Assembly: GCA_963841965.1 (NCBI GenBank)
Contig: CAWJES010000006.1
Location: forward strand, 6,735-70,734
DNA from: Palsa-459 sp963841965
Lineage (GTDB): Bacteria; Actinomycetota; Acidimicrobiia; Acidimicrobiales; RAAP-2
Length of the DNA stretch: 64,000 bases
Direction of reading: 5' to 3'
The translations under genes were made by a program, and so were the position numbers. The notes under the pieces are model-generated. The model saw nothing but the letters and a program-made list of their open reading frames with translations. It was not told where the DNA came from and searched no databases. Below are positions 51,770-59,481 of the stretch, one piece after another. Positions within the stretch are counted from its first letter, which is position 1. Every line of letters begins with the position of its first letter.

Positions 51770-51896
51770 CGTCACTCCTTCCGTCTGAATGGCTGGGTGC
51801 CCGTGGACGCGGTCCGAGCAACCGCACCACGCCCGTCGGGACTCCAGTCGAGAATAAGCGGAGGCGCCCCCGGTGCCGCGCGCGAGCGTCCGGCGC

Positions 51897-52160
51897 CTAC
51901 ACGTGATCGATGACGAGCGCCGCGAGGACCGCGCATCCCAGGCCCCGCCGCCAGGGATTGACGCCGCGGAGGACCTCGTCACCGGCCCAGTAGACCAGCG
52001 CGGCCACGGCGACAGCGTCGATGACCGTGCGCGTCGTACCGGAGGGACGGAAGGCCCATCGGACGGCCACCGCGATCATGAAGATGATGAGCGGCGCATT
52101 GGGCGCCTGGGCGATGGTGATCTTGCCGGTTCTTCGGTCTCGGAACAGCCAGTCGATCAT
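51897..52160 (-). CDS. Small two-to-three-helix membrane protein
   Basis: About 87-aa hydrophobic protein, MIDWLFRDRRTGKITIAQAPN then helices at about 24-42, 52-68 and 75-87 (FMIAVAVRWAF; VIDAVAVAALVYWAGDEVLRG). A cationic/Trp-rich stretch between. Resembles short uncharacterised actinobacterial membrane proteins; no name can be given. Start ATG at 52160. Confidence 0.6.
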   Translation of the reverse strand: MIDWLFRDRRTGKITIAQAPNAPLIIFMIAVAVRWAFRPSGTTRTVIDAVAVAALVYWAGDEVLRGVNPWRRGLGCAVLAALVIDHV

Positions 52161-52229
52161 TGACCGGGCACCATGGACGCATGCTAGGTGGCCAGGCTCC
52201 TGGGATGGCTTGCCGGTGGCGCGACGGGT

Positions 52230-52313
52230 GTCACAGATCAGCTGTTGCGCTGTCACCGATCAGGTGTTGTGTTGTCAACCATCACCTGATGCGGAAACGT
52301 CCAGCATCAGGTG
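52230..52313. repeat. Triple 22-bp repeat and hairpin next to a tRNA
   Basis: Three head-to-tail units of exactly 22 bp begin GTCACAGATC, GTCACCGATC and GTCAACCATC (52230, 52252, 52274), diverged but in register. The third overlaps an inverted repeat, CACCTGATGC at 52283-52292 with GCATCAGGTG at 52304-52313 (11-base loop). It lies just downstream of the 3' end of the leftward CAU tRNA. No T run follows, so it is a poor intrinsic terminator; a mobile element end, an integration remnant or a protein-binding array are possible. Confidence 0.65.
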
Positions 52314-52332
52314 TGATCAAACAAACTCTCGG

Positions 52333-52405
52333 TGGGGCCGGCAGGGATCGAACCTGCGACCGAGGGATTATGAGTCCCCTGCTCTAACCACTGAGCTACG
52401 GCCCC
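52333..52405 (-). tRNA. tRNA with CAU anticodon (elongator Met or lysidine-type Ile2)
   Basis: 73 nt from GGGGCCG to CGGCCCC plus discriminator A; arms GTAGCTCAGTGG, anticodon loop CTCATAA, T-arm GCAGGTTCGATCCCTGC. CAU could be elongator Met or tRNA-Ile2 read after lysidine modification; the body looks somewhat like Ile2, but only a covariance model with TilS determinants can decide. CCA is not encoded. No initiator-type GGG-CCC anticodon stem is seen. Confidence 0.9.
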
Positions 52406-52504
52406 GCGACATGTGGCACTGCGGATCGTACTCAGCGGTATCCGACTCGCCCGTTGCGACGGGCGACGGGAGGCGCGGTCGACCGTCGCAGCATCAGGTC
52501 CTGG

Positions 52505-52576
52505 CTCCGGGGGAGAGACTCGAACTCTCAACCCTGCGATTAACAGTCGCATGCTCTGCCATTGAGCTACCCCGGA
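52505..52576 (-). tRNA. tRNA-Asn (GUU)
   Basis: 72 nt from TCCGGGG to CCCCGGA with discriminator G; D-arm TAGCTCAATGGCAGAGCA, anticodon loop CTGTTAA (anticodon GTT), T-arm GAGAGTTCGAGTCTCTC. CCA is not encoded. Both tRNAs are on the minus strand 99 bp apart, downstream of the sigma gene. Confidence 0.93.
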
Positions 52577-52628
52577 CCGAGTGATCGGCCACCAGACGCT
52601 AGCAGGCGCCCTGCGGCGGCTTCGGGCG

Positions 52629-53588
52629 CTAGTAGCCGCGCACCGCGTCGAGCAGTGCGGAGTTCTCGTCGCCGGCCCGAAGCTTGGCGACCGCGTGCAT
52701 CTCCAGCTGGCGGACCCGCTCGCGGGTGATGCCGTACCGCTTGGCGACCGTCTCGAGCGTCTCGACCTCGCCCGTCTCGAACCCGAAGCGCAGGCGCAGG
52801 ATCTCTCGGTCCCGCTGGTTGAGGTGCTGCATCGCATCGTCGAGCGCCTCGCCGAGCGAGGACCGATCGACTGCCTGGACACCTGGTTCCTCGGTGTCGG
52901 CAAGCACCTCGAACAGCTCGGTCGAGCCGTCGTCGCCGATCGGGGCGTTCGCCGAGACGACGCGCAGCTCCGCGCGGCGCAGCTGGTGCAGCGCGTCGAT
53001 GGTGAGCCCCATCTCGGCGGCCACCTCGTCCTCGTGCGGCGTCCGGCCGAGAACCTGGGTGAGGCGCTCTTCGATCCGGCGCACCTCGGCCAGTAGCGCC
53101 CGCTTCTCGTCCGGCAGCGCGATGGCGTGGCCGAGGCGCGACATGCCGTGTCGCACCGCCTGGCGGATCCAGTAGGTCGCGTACGTGCTGAAGCGCACCT
53201 GGAAGTCCGGGTTGAACCGCTCCACGGCGCGCAGGAGCCCCACGTTCCCCTCCTGGACGAGGTCGGCGAGATCGACCGACTGCGTCCGGTAGTTCCGCGC
53301 GATCGACACCACGAGGCGCAGGTTCGCCTCGATGAACTGGAGCCGCGCCTGCTCCCCCTTCGCGATCCGCCGCTTCAGCCGAAGCCGTGACGCCGTGTCC
53401 AGCGACTCGGACGCTTCGAGCTCCTGGCGCGCCTTGAGGCCGTCCTGGACGTCCCTGCCGAGGTTGCGCTCCTGCTCGGGGGTGAGCAGCGCGACCCGCC
53501 CGATCCGGTTCAGGAAGTCGTCCATGATGTCCTTGCCCCTCGGGGCGGGGCGCGCGGAGGCGTGGATGTCCTCAGACCGGGGCATCAC
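52629..53588 (-). CDS. Primary-type sigma-70 factor
   Basis: About 319-aa sigma factor. Region 1.2/2: DDFLNRIGRVALLTPEQERNLGRDV, NLRLVVSIARNYRTQSVDLADLVQEGN, and FSTYATYWIRQAVRHGM (2.3-2.4); region 3; region 4: LNQRDREILRLRFG and TLETVAKRYGITRERVRQLE. It lacks a long N-terminal region 1.1, thus short for a vegetative RpoD but typical of SigA/HrdB-like factors in high-GC lineages. The frame overlaps the upstream dnaG fragment by 17 bp (a later ATG at MDDFLNRIG is possible), consistent with the dnaG-rpoD operon, so it may be the housekeeping factor. Confidence 0.9.
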   Translation of the reverse strand: MMPRSEDIHASARPAPRGKDIMDDFLNRIGRVALLTPEQERNLGRDVQDGLKARQELEASESLDTASRLRLKRRIAKGEQARLQFIEANLRLVVSIARNYRTQSVDLADLVQEGNVGLLRAVERFNPDFQVRFSTYATYWIRQAVRHGMSRLGHAIALPDEKRALLAEVRRIEERLTQVLGRTPHEDEVAAEMGLTIDALHQLRRAELRVVSANAPIGDDGSTELFEVLADTEEPGVQAVDRSSLGEALDDAMQHLNQRDREILRLRFGFETGEVETLETVAKRYGITRERVRQLEMHAVAKLRAGDENSALLDAVRGY

Positions 53589-53946
53589 GGGCCTCCTCGG
53601 TCGACAGCCACTCGACGAGTTCGCGCTCGACGGCCTCGGCGTCGGGGCCCTCGAGGCTGTCCACGAGCTGCTTCGCCAGCGCGATCTCCTCGAACACGTC
53701 CTTGACCTCGACCGTGCCGGCGCGGATGGCGTCCTGACGCTGTGCGAGCACGGCGCGGGTCGCCTGGCGGATGAGCTGCGCGACGACCGCGGTCACGAGG
53801 TCGCCGCCGTCGGTCGGCTCGACGGGTTCCTCGACGGCGAGGCGGCGCAGCAGGTCCACGACGTCATCTTCGCCGCGTTCGTCGGCCGCGTCGATTGCGG
53901 CCGTCGCGCTCGACGCGAGCTCGATCGACTCGAAGCGCCATGCCAA
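53572..53946 (-). CDS. dnaG: C-terminal fragment of DNA primase DnaG, cut at the contig join
   Basis: About 115 real residues before the sigma gene. Helical, Leu/Arg/Ala rich: VVDLLRRLAVEEP, AQLIRQATRAVLAQRQDAIRAG, EEIALAKQLVDSLEG, EWLSTEEARDAPV, much like the helicase-binding C-domain of DnaG. The apparent ATG at 53946 belongs to the join; upstream sequence is foreign. Identity is inferred from helix pattern plus the dnaG-rpoD context. The gene body is missing. Confidence 0.55.
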   Translation of the reverse strand: MAWRFESIELASSATAAIDAADERGEDDVVDLLRRLAVEEPVEPTDGGDLVTAVVAQLIRQATRAVLAQRQDAIRAGTVEVKDVFEEIALAKQLVDSLEGPDAEAVERELVEWLSTEEARDAPV

Positions 53947-54168
53947 GCTCGTGAAAGACCCAATTACTCCTCGCAGAGGTTTCCGAAATTACGGCCACGA
54001 TTGCGTCGGCAGCATTCACGCTTTATCCATAGTGTCGCGCCACACTTGTCCCGGAATCAATCCCTCGGAAAAATCGAAAACCGAATGGCCCTCGCTCACA
54101 AAGGCCTCGCTGAGCTTCCGAGCGAAGTCGACGTCGTGGTTGGTGTATGAAAGATAGATTTGCCCCAT
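53935..54168 (-). pseudogene. TIR-domain protein, N-terminal fragment, frameshifted and truncated
   Basis: From the ATG at 54168: MGQIYLSYTNHDVDFARKLS, the beta-A strand with the YTxxD box, then SVFDFSEGLIPGQVWRDTM (BB-loop region). After DKA a one-base loss gives a stop; the next frame resumes VNAADAIVAVISETSARSNW, then VFHELGMAL, the beta-D/alpha-D region (S-x-W-x-x-E-L). TIR domains cleave NAD or make signals in bacterial immunity, or mediate protein contacts; the conserved catalytic Glu lies after SNWVFHE. The rest is lost at the join with the dnaG side. Confidence 0.75.
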
Positions 54169-54174
54169 CGTCGA

Positions 54175-54369
54175 TCACGCTCTTTTGAGTGCCAGTTGAG
54201 TTTTTACGAGAATTCCGGACAATGTCGAAGAATGGGAGCCATTGTACGGCCCACGGTGGTAAACGCAAAAAACTCCCGCCGCTTGGTAGTCGGCTGGTCT
54301 AATTGGAAGTGTTTTTCCGTGCATCCGAGCGACCTTGTCGGCAAACTCGTCATAGCAAAGACGGAGCAT
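54175..54369 (-). CDS. Hypothetical short ORF upstream of the TIR fragment
   Basis: 64 codons (MLRLCYDEFADKVARMHGKT...) ending in LKRA six bases before the TIR start. Partly protein-like, perhaps the end of a longer gene in shifted frames (the frame above 54369 reads on as AKIPRQKC). I cannot name it. Confidence 0.3.
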   Translation of the reverse strand: MLRLCYDEFADKVARMHGKTLPIRPADYQAAGVFCVYHRGPYNGSHSSTLSGILVKTQLALKRA

Positions 54370-54869
54370 TTCTGGCGAGGAATTTTCGAGCCAGGCCCGC
54401 TAAATACACCCGCCCCATTTGCCACCCCCAGACCGGCTTGACCTTCAAACCCCTGAGTTTCTCGCAATTCGTTTCCCAGAGCCAGGGGGGCATAAACGGG
54501 CGCGGGTCGAATTGCTATTTAGACCTCTCGTGTTTATCAGGCTGCAGGCAACGAGCGATTCGCGGCTGCCGGGCTCGCGCGTGACAAATAGGACGTTCTA
54601 CGACTCAAGAATGCAGAATGTCCACTTTTTCCGTTCGTTTCGAGCTCGGGGCTCAATTCATTCGGCCCCGTGCCCAGCCGAGCTCGGGGGCGCAGGGACT
54701 TGGCCGTGAGCACCGTCTGCGTACGCGGCGATGATGATGTGGCAACTGCAACAATCCGTCCGTGCTATCGAGGCGGTGTCGACTTTCGGGTTAAAGAATT
54801 GTTTGAAACTCAAGCCGTCGTTATGCTTCGTAGAGCAATAAGCAGAGCCGTTCCTCTGGGAGAGCACTC
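54370..54869. other. 500-bp stretch with no convincing gene
   Basis: Only short overlapping frames on both strands; none shows a family motif or strong ribosome site. An A/T-richer leader (TCGGGTTAAAGAATTG, about 54786-54802) precedes the DUF4145 gene and may hold its promoter. Confidence 0.4.
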
Positions 54870-55571
54870 GTGGGCGAAGAAAAGACTGTGTTCGAGCGTT
54901 GTGAGGACTGCGGAGGCAATTATCGGCACAACCGTCTTCTCTACGAGCAGAAGCGGTCGTTCGCCGACGACGAAGACGGCTTGAACAGCAGGACAGTGCA
55001 TCATCAGATGATCGAGTGCATGGGGTGTCGTGCAATTCGATATCGGACCTACACGATTGCTCATCATGAAGGCGAAGATGAGTATTCGGTGCCCACCTTC
55101 GTTTATCCTAGCAAAGCGAAATCAAAGTGCGGCCGTGCCGCAGCGGACTTCACGGATACGGAGACGCTCGCCGTTCACGCCCCGAAAGTTGTGGAAAGAA
55201 TCTATAACGAGACGATAGACTGCTTCAACGCCGGTGCCTACACCCTTGCCGGCGGCGGTCTACGAGCGACGGTTGAGGCAATTTGCAAAGACCTCGGCGT
55301 GGTCGACGGTGCACTGCAAACAAAGATTGATGAGTTAGTCAAGAAATCATTCTTGACGGCGAATCAGGCGAAGCTATTGCACGAAGAACGGTATATCGGA
55401 AATGCCGCACTTCACGAGCTCGAATCGCCAACCAAGGAAGAACTCGAGGACGGCTTGCAGATCATCGAGACAATGATTCGGACAATTTACCTGCTCGAAG
55501 TAAAGGCTGATCGGCTACGCAAAATACGCGAGAAAAAGGCGAAGAAAGGGTTAAAGTCGAGAAAGCGCTAG
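54870..55571 (+). CDS. DUF4145 protein with N-terminal zinc ribbon
   Basis: About 233-aa intact protein. N-terminus FERCEDCGGNYRHNRLL and MIECMGCRAIRYRTYTI give two CxxC pairs (zinc ribbon). Residues about 95-215 form the DUF4145 helical domain: VVERIYNETIDCFNAGAYTLAGGGLRATVEAIC, ANQAKLLHEERYIGNAALHE, MIRTIYLLEVKADRL, then a basic tail (KKAKKGLKSRKR). DUF4145 is often found in restriction enzymes and phage-defence genes, also alone; its job is unknown. Start GTG at 54870. Lower GC than the core; frame is clean over its length, unlike much of this flank. Confidence 0.8.
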   Translation: MGEEKTVFERCEDCGGNYRHNRLLYEQKRSFADDEDGLNSRTVHHQMIECMGCRAIRYRTYTIAHHEGEDEYSVPTFVYPSKAKSKCGRAAADFTDTETLAVHAPKVVERIYNETIDCFNAGAYTLAGGGLRATVEAICKDLGVVDGALQTKIDELVKKSFLTANQAKLLHEERYIGNAALHELESPTKEELEDGLQIIETMIRTIYLLEVKADRLRKIREKKAKKGLKSRKR

Positions 55572-55926
55572 GCCGCCAACGTGGAGGCCGTCCCCACCTG
55601 TCGACAAATGGATGGCTTTGGGCCAGCCGAGAGTTTGCCGTAGCTTCATTGACGTTCCCCGGCCGGCCTGGCAGCTTTAGGTCCCGCCGTGGGCCTTGGC
55701 GCGGTTTGCAGCGGCTAGCACGGGTTCGATACTGAGGGTTTGTGAGAACGTCGGCGTGTCTCTGGGCTACCATGAGCGAGGGCCAGTGATTTCTCTTGGG
55801 TGCGTATTTAAATCCGAACAGAGGGTGTTGAACGGTGGATCGATTAAGATGGCGGCGGTGCGCTGATTCGAACGAACTTGACGACGACTTATCCATTGAC
55901 GCACAACATCGCGACGGGAACATCTA
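55572..55926. other. 355-bp intergenic region with no recognised feature
   Basis: Between the DUF4145 and DUF3395-like genes. No ORF with protein character and no repeat was found. Confidence 0.4.
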
Positions 55927-56520
55927 ATGCCTACGTTTCGATACCTGATTATGTTGGCGCTGCTTGCTTGCTCATTAAGGGCAGTTCTTGCTGCCGAACC
56001 CGCCCAGCACGCGGACGAGCCAAAGTCCACAGCCGGCAAAGCGGCAGCCGCGAGTTTTTTGAAAAAAATGGCCGAAATCGACGCCGAGGCCGCTTTACGT
56101 CGGCAGGCCTGGCGGGAGCGGTATTGCGACGACCTGGACGCTGCCAGAAAAGGGTGCGCTCGCGAGCGACGACCTGGACGAACTGAACGGCTGCTGGCGT
56201 TGAAGAAGGCGGTGCAGGCGGAGAATCACGAACGACGCGGCAGAGGGCAGCCTCCGGAAAAGAGCTTCGTCGTGCATCAAGCGATTTACGGCGACGACGC
56301 GGTGTGGGGCGACGTCACCGAAAATGTTCGAAGGCAGGTCAACAACGGCCGGCTTGTCGTTTTTAACACTTCGCAGGCCGACTCGACGGTACGCTCCTTC
56401 CCCGACACTTTTCCGGGTCGCGGCAAGCACTTGGTTATTGCATACTCGGTCAACGGCAGGGTTCAAATAGCTGTTGTGGCGGAGGGCGAAAGAACGACGT
56501 TGCCGGCCAATCCACAATAG
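55927..56520 (+). CDS. Secreted DUF3395-like domain protein
   Basis: About 197-aa protein with signal peptide (FRYLIMLALLACSLRAVLAAEP, residues 4-24). After a charged coiled stretch (residues 40-105, Arg/Glu-rich) the C-terminal 85 residues, VHQAIYGDDAVWGDVTENVRRQV, HLVIAYSVNGRVQIAVVAEGE, resemble the small C-terminal beta domain of DnaJ-like proteins (DUF3395), common in Planctomycetes secreted proteins. Function unknown. The coiled stretch carries a 15-bp direct repeat of its gene. Start ATG at 55927. Confidence 0.5.
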   Translation: MPTFRYLIMLALLACSLRAVLAAEPAQHADEPKSTAGKAAAASFLKKMAEIDAEAALRRQAWRERYCDDLDAARKGCARERRPGRTERLLALKKAVQAENHERRGRGQPPEKSFVVHQAIYGDDAVWGDVTENVRRQVNNGRLVVFNTSQADSTVRSFPDTFPGRGKHLVIAYSVNGRVQIAVVAEGERTTLPANPQ

Positions 56521-56619
56521 GCTGTTCATCTCATGCTCGGGCGCGTGCCGGCACCAAACGCAACCGGGTCAGAATAATTATTACAAATCGTTCTGGCCCG
56601 CTTACTCTCCCTTACGCGA

Positions 56620-57336
56620 TCAAATACGCGGCGAATGTTGTGCCCACCGAATCTTAGCGGCGGGAATGACCAACGAAGGGTTGTGCCAATCGAAGTGCAC
56701 TACGCTAGGCGGCAGGGCAATATTGCCTGTGTTGACCGACCATTTATCAGATCGAATCGGTGCCACGACATGCGCATGCGACCAACGCTCCCGATTGGGG
56801 CCGATGAATTGAACAACCGTTCCGACCTCCCCGCCGAAAAAGGATGAGAAGACTGTCCAACGGTCCCGATCGTGTATCAGGCGAAAGCAGTGCGAATTGG
56901 GCTCCGCCAAATTCGCCAGGTCGGCCGCCCAAACGAATCCATTTTTGCTCAGATGCTCAACGGTCAGCTGAGTTCTACCCGTAATTAGCGATACGACCTC
57001 GGGGAAAGACCGTCGATCAACAGGTGTTTCCTGGCAGCAGTGGGCCAAGAGGTTGAACGCGATTTTTAGCATTGCCCGAAGAGCCCATTGCGTGTTGAAA
57101 TAGCAGCGCATTGCCGGCGTCAATGAGCCGCGAAGAATCTGCTCGGACCTGCGCGGGCGGCTTTGCGGGTCCCAATTGTCCAGCATATTCATGGCGTGAC
57201 GGCGGTCGTGGGTAGCTCGATATCTCATCGTGAACGATGCGCTCTCGCCACGCAACAGCTTGCCCGCTAATTCGACGATTGAGTACGGCGCGAACATCCG
57301 CGGCGGTAGCCGACGTCGATCTTCGGCAAGCTCCAC
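56620..57336 (-). CDS. HNH endonuclease family protein, C-terminal part (frameshifted)
   Basis: Continues the next entry in another frame from about 57345. It reads MRYRATHDRRHAMNMLDNWD, ALRAMLKIAFNLLAHCC and ends near WAQHSPRI. Helical with a beta-rich centre (FVWAADLANLAEPN). No domain named. Restoring one frame change joins it to the HNH domain, giving about 390 residues. Confidence 0.5.
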   Translation of the reverse strand: MELAEDRRRLPPRMFAPYSIVELAGKLLRGESASFTMRYRATHDRRHAMNMLDNWDPQSRPRRSEQILRGSLTPAMRCYFNTQWALRAMLKIAFNLLAHCCQETPVDRRSFPEVVSLITGRTQLTVEHLSKNGFVWAADLANLAEPNSHCFRLIHDRDRWTVFSSFFGGEVGTVVQFIGPNRERWSHAHVVAPIRSDKWSVNTGNIALPPSVVHFDWHNPSLVIPAAKIRWAQHSPRI

Positions 57337-57796
57337 TCGCTCGAAGTGCAGCCACTTTTGCGCCTGCCTCGTGCATCCGGAATGTGCGCTGGGCGGCCCT
57401 GATTATTACCTTGTTTGCGGCCTCGATTCCAAAATGCAGCAGTTCGTCCCAGTCGCCATAGACACCCGCATGGTTCCGGAAGAACACGAGCTGGGGATGC
57501 ACCGTTAGATTATCGGAGGACCAGTTTGGCCGTGCTTCAATGAGCACGTCTCCCGATTGATGATCTACGTCCCACGACTGCCACAATCGTTCATTCAGGC
57601 ATCGCGAAGCGACGACCGCGATGTACGATCGACCGCAGAGCTCTCGGTCGATCTCAGAAAAACTGCCGTTACAGTTCCCACAGACCGTCCTAAGGCTGAG
57701 CGTGCCGCCGATCGCCTTCGGGACGATGTGCTCGCCCTTCTTTACACGGCCCACTGGGCCAAGGCAATATATGCACGTACGGGCTGAAATTGACAT
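57330..57796 (-). CDS. HNH endonuclease family protein, N-terminal zinc domain (frameshifted)
   Basis: From the ATG at 57796 (MSISARTCIYCLGP): Cys pairs CIYC and CGNC, with HIVPKAIGG between (HNH His) and SFSEIDRELCG after, forming a HNH_5-like zinc-bound nuclease motif (CxxC, xHxxP, CxxCN). Then a helical region to about ANKVIIRAAQRTFRMH. The written frame continues to 57017, but after about 57345 it is spurious. Such proteins include restriction and mobile-element nucleases. The upstream stretch is REP-like repeat DNA that only looks like a coding extension. Confidence 0.65.
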
Positions 57797-57888
57797 TCGT
57801 TTCGAGTTGAGATCGCATGCGAGTTGTTCGAGTGTCGTACGTCGGGCACGCCCGTGCCAAGCCACGCCGACCTGCAGCGGGACGCGCG

Positions 57889-58036
57889 ACCCTTCGATAA
57901 ACTCGGGCCTTTCGACGGCCCTACGACAAAGCTCGGGGCAGGCGCCGTCCACGCCCCTGCGCCCGCTCAAGGCATGAATGGCCTGCCATGAGCGAGCCGT
58001 TCGGCAGGCTCACGGCAGGCCAAGGCGAGTCGAATG
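57889..58036. repeat. Cluster of REP-like palindromic repeats
   Basis: Copies related to CTTCGACAAGCTCAGGGCAGGC lie at about 57890 and 57930, followed by an opposing copy ending TGAGCGAGCC...AGTCGAATGG near 58030. This family occurs widely between genes in groundwater and Planctomycetes or Chloroflexota metagenomes. The copies are diverged and partly inverted. Translated antisense they give a Cys/Pro/Glu-rich phrase that can be mistaken for a protein N-terminus. Confidence 0.6.
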
Positions 58037-58053
58037 GAGGCGGCGGGAATTGA

Positions 58054-58269
58054 ATGCGAGTCCCGCCTTCCGGCAACCGCGATGCTGCCAACGACTTGCG
58101 GCAAGAGCCCTCCTCCGTGTCAGTGTTTTGTCAGTGCCACCGCGACGGCGATTGTCATTCGCTGTCGCTGCATGACCCACGTCTCCAGCAACTCATCGCC
58201 GCGTGGGACCAGATGCCCGAGCACGTGAAGCTCACGATCGAGGCCCTCTGCCGTATGCCGGCGCGGTAA
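58054..58269 (+). CDS. Possible tail fragment of a site-specific recombinase-like protein
   Basis: 71 codons ending LHDPRLQQLIAAWDQMPEHV and IEALCRMPAR. This terminal helix resembles C-termini attached to Planctomycetes tyrosine recombinases and other proteins. No catalytic residues are present. Real status and parent gene are unclear. Confidence 0.3.
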   Translation: MRVPPSGNRDAANDLRQEPSSVSVFCQCHRDGDCHSLSLHDPRLQQLIAAWDQMPEHVKLTIEALCRMPAR

Positions 58270-58800
58270 CCAGTTGCGTCCGCCTAAGTGTCCAACGTGA
58301 AAATTCCGCCGCGCAAGGGTTGGAGGTCCAAGTGCCTCCATCCTGCGTTTCGAATCATCCATCCCGAATCTCTGCGCATCGCTCGCGGCTCTGGGACCGG
58401 CTATGGTCCATCAAGCCGACGCTCCCGCACGGAAAAGCTCTGGCAGCCGCCGCTGGTGTTAAGTAACGACCGCCTGTTCTCGACTCTGCTTCTGCTGTTC
58501 TTTGTCCTAAAGCGCTGCCCGGCTGTAGGACTGTTCCCGGCGGCATGACGCGGTCGTCTGAACACGCTGCTCACGAGTCCGCCGAGCGCTCCGAATACGC
58601 TGGCCAGCATGGGCATGCCTGCGAACTGGGCCAACACCTGATCTGGACCTGAGCGAGAGAGTACCTGGCCCTCTCGCCGGCGAACTGCGTTGGCGAAAGA
58701 CAACTGTTACGCCAAACATGATCGCTCGCTCAGACTCCTGAACTCACAGAGTTGCTCGTGGTAAGCGTTCTCCAGCCTTAAACACCTCTAAGATCGCGGG
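58270..58800. other. 530-bp stretch with no supported gene
   Basis: Short frames in all directions with no family motif. It follows the recombinase-tail scrap and precedes the end of the fragmented minus-strand gene. Confidence 0.4.
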
Positions 58801-58803
58801 CTA

Positions 58804-59172
58804 TTACGCAAGTTGCCAGCCTCTCGGCCAGCGAAGATGAATCCATCCTTCCTCATGCCGTCTCCTCGCGATGAGCTCCTGATAATCGAAAGCAGCCCAA
58901 AAGGCTTCCTGGAAACCGGCGACACGAGCCCCCCAAGTGTTCTGCACGGCGCTTGCGGCTGCTTGCCAGTAACTCCGCACTTTGGTTCGAGCGTCCTCAG
59001 ACGCCCTCGCAAGCTTGCGTTTGTTGTGCCGACAACAAGCCCCGAATTTGCCAATCTCATCAAAGGGGTCCTCGCTTTCCCGAATCCACTTGGCAACGGT
59101 TGCCAGACGTTCCTTTGCAACATTGGCAGCACCAATCGTCTTGAATCGGAACTGGTGCCACTGCGGTTGCAA
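58804..59172 (-). pseudogene. Fragment 7: C-terminal end of the shattered Lon-like gene
   Basis: Reads MQPQWHQFRFKTIGAANVAK, then FDEIGKFGACCRHNKRKLA and ends WIHLRWPRGWQLA. Stop at 58804. It follows the next fragment after a frame change near 59200. Helical, basic; unknown domain. Confidence 0.5.
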
Positions 59173-59205
59173 CTTCCATCCAAGATCGGAAAATCCTCAT
59201 TGCCT

Positions 59206-59481
59206 CTATTGGCTCGGCATGCTCGTCCGCCTGTGCTCTAACCACTGAGCAGTGACCGCGTTCTTGCCTGCCTCCGAAGACCAAAAACTCTCTAGTGCCC
59301 AGACCTTTATGTCGTACTCAGCAGCCTCCGTGTACATCTTCCGATCGCTGAGCCAATCTGCGTACCAACACATCACAAGCAGTCTATTCCACTTCCGTTC
59401 GTCTTCGGAGATAAGTGAAGTTGGGAATTTATCGCACGCGTCTATGCCTGCTGAAAACGCTTGCGTACCTCTTCCGTCCAC
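59206..59481 (-). pseudogene. Fragment 6 of the shattered gene, helical repeat-like
   Basis: Protein-like between ACDKFPTSLISEDERKW and VTAQWLE, containing LLVMCWYADWLSDRKMYTEA and AEYDIKVWALESFW, TPR-like paired helices. Its start in the true product is not an ATG: KRFQQA in the frame before it runs straight into IDACDKF. Frame lost again near 59240. Confidence 0.5.

Noticed and set aside
52283..52313. Intrinsic terminator of the tRNA unit
   Set aside because: The hairpin has a long loop and no T tract follows on the transcribed strand.
57797..57970. N-terminal extension of the HNH protein
   Set aside because: The 58 upstream codons come from REP-like repeat DNA; the family start is at MSISARTCIYC.
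58034..58228. Short + strand ORFs between 57.98 and 58.23 kb
   Set aside because: Low-complexity Arg/Pro translations overlapping the repeat region; no support.
59228..59252. tRNA-like sequence GCTCTAACCACTGAGC (D-arm look-alike) in the right flank
   Set aside because: Matches the tRNA D-arm, but no acceptor stem, anticodon arm or T-arm can be drawn, and it lies in a frame that fits the surrounding coding pieces.
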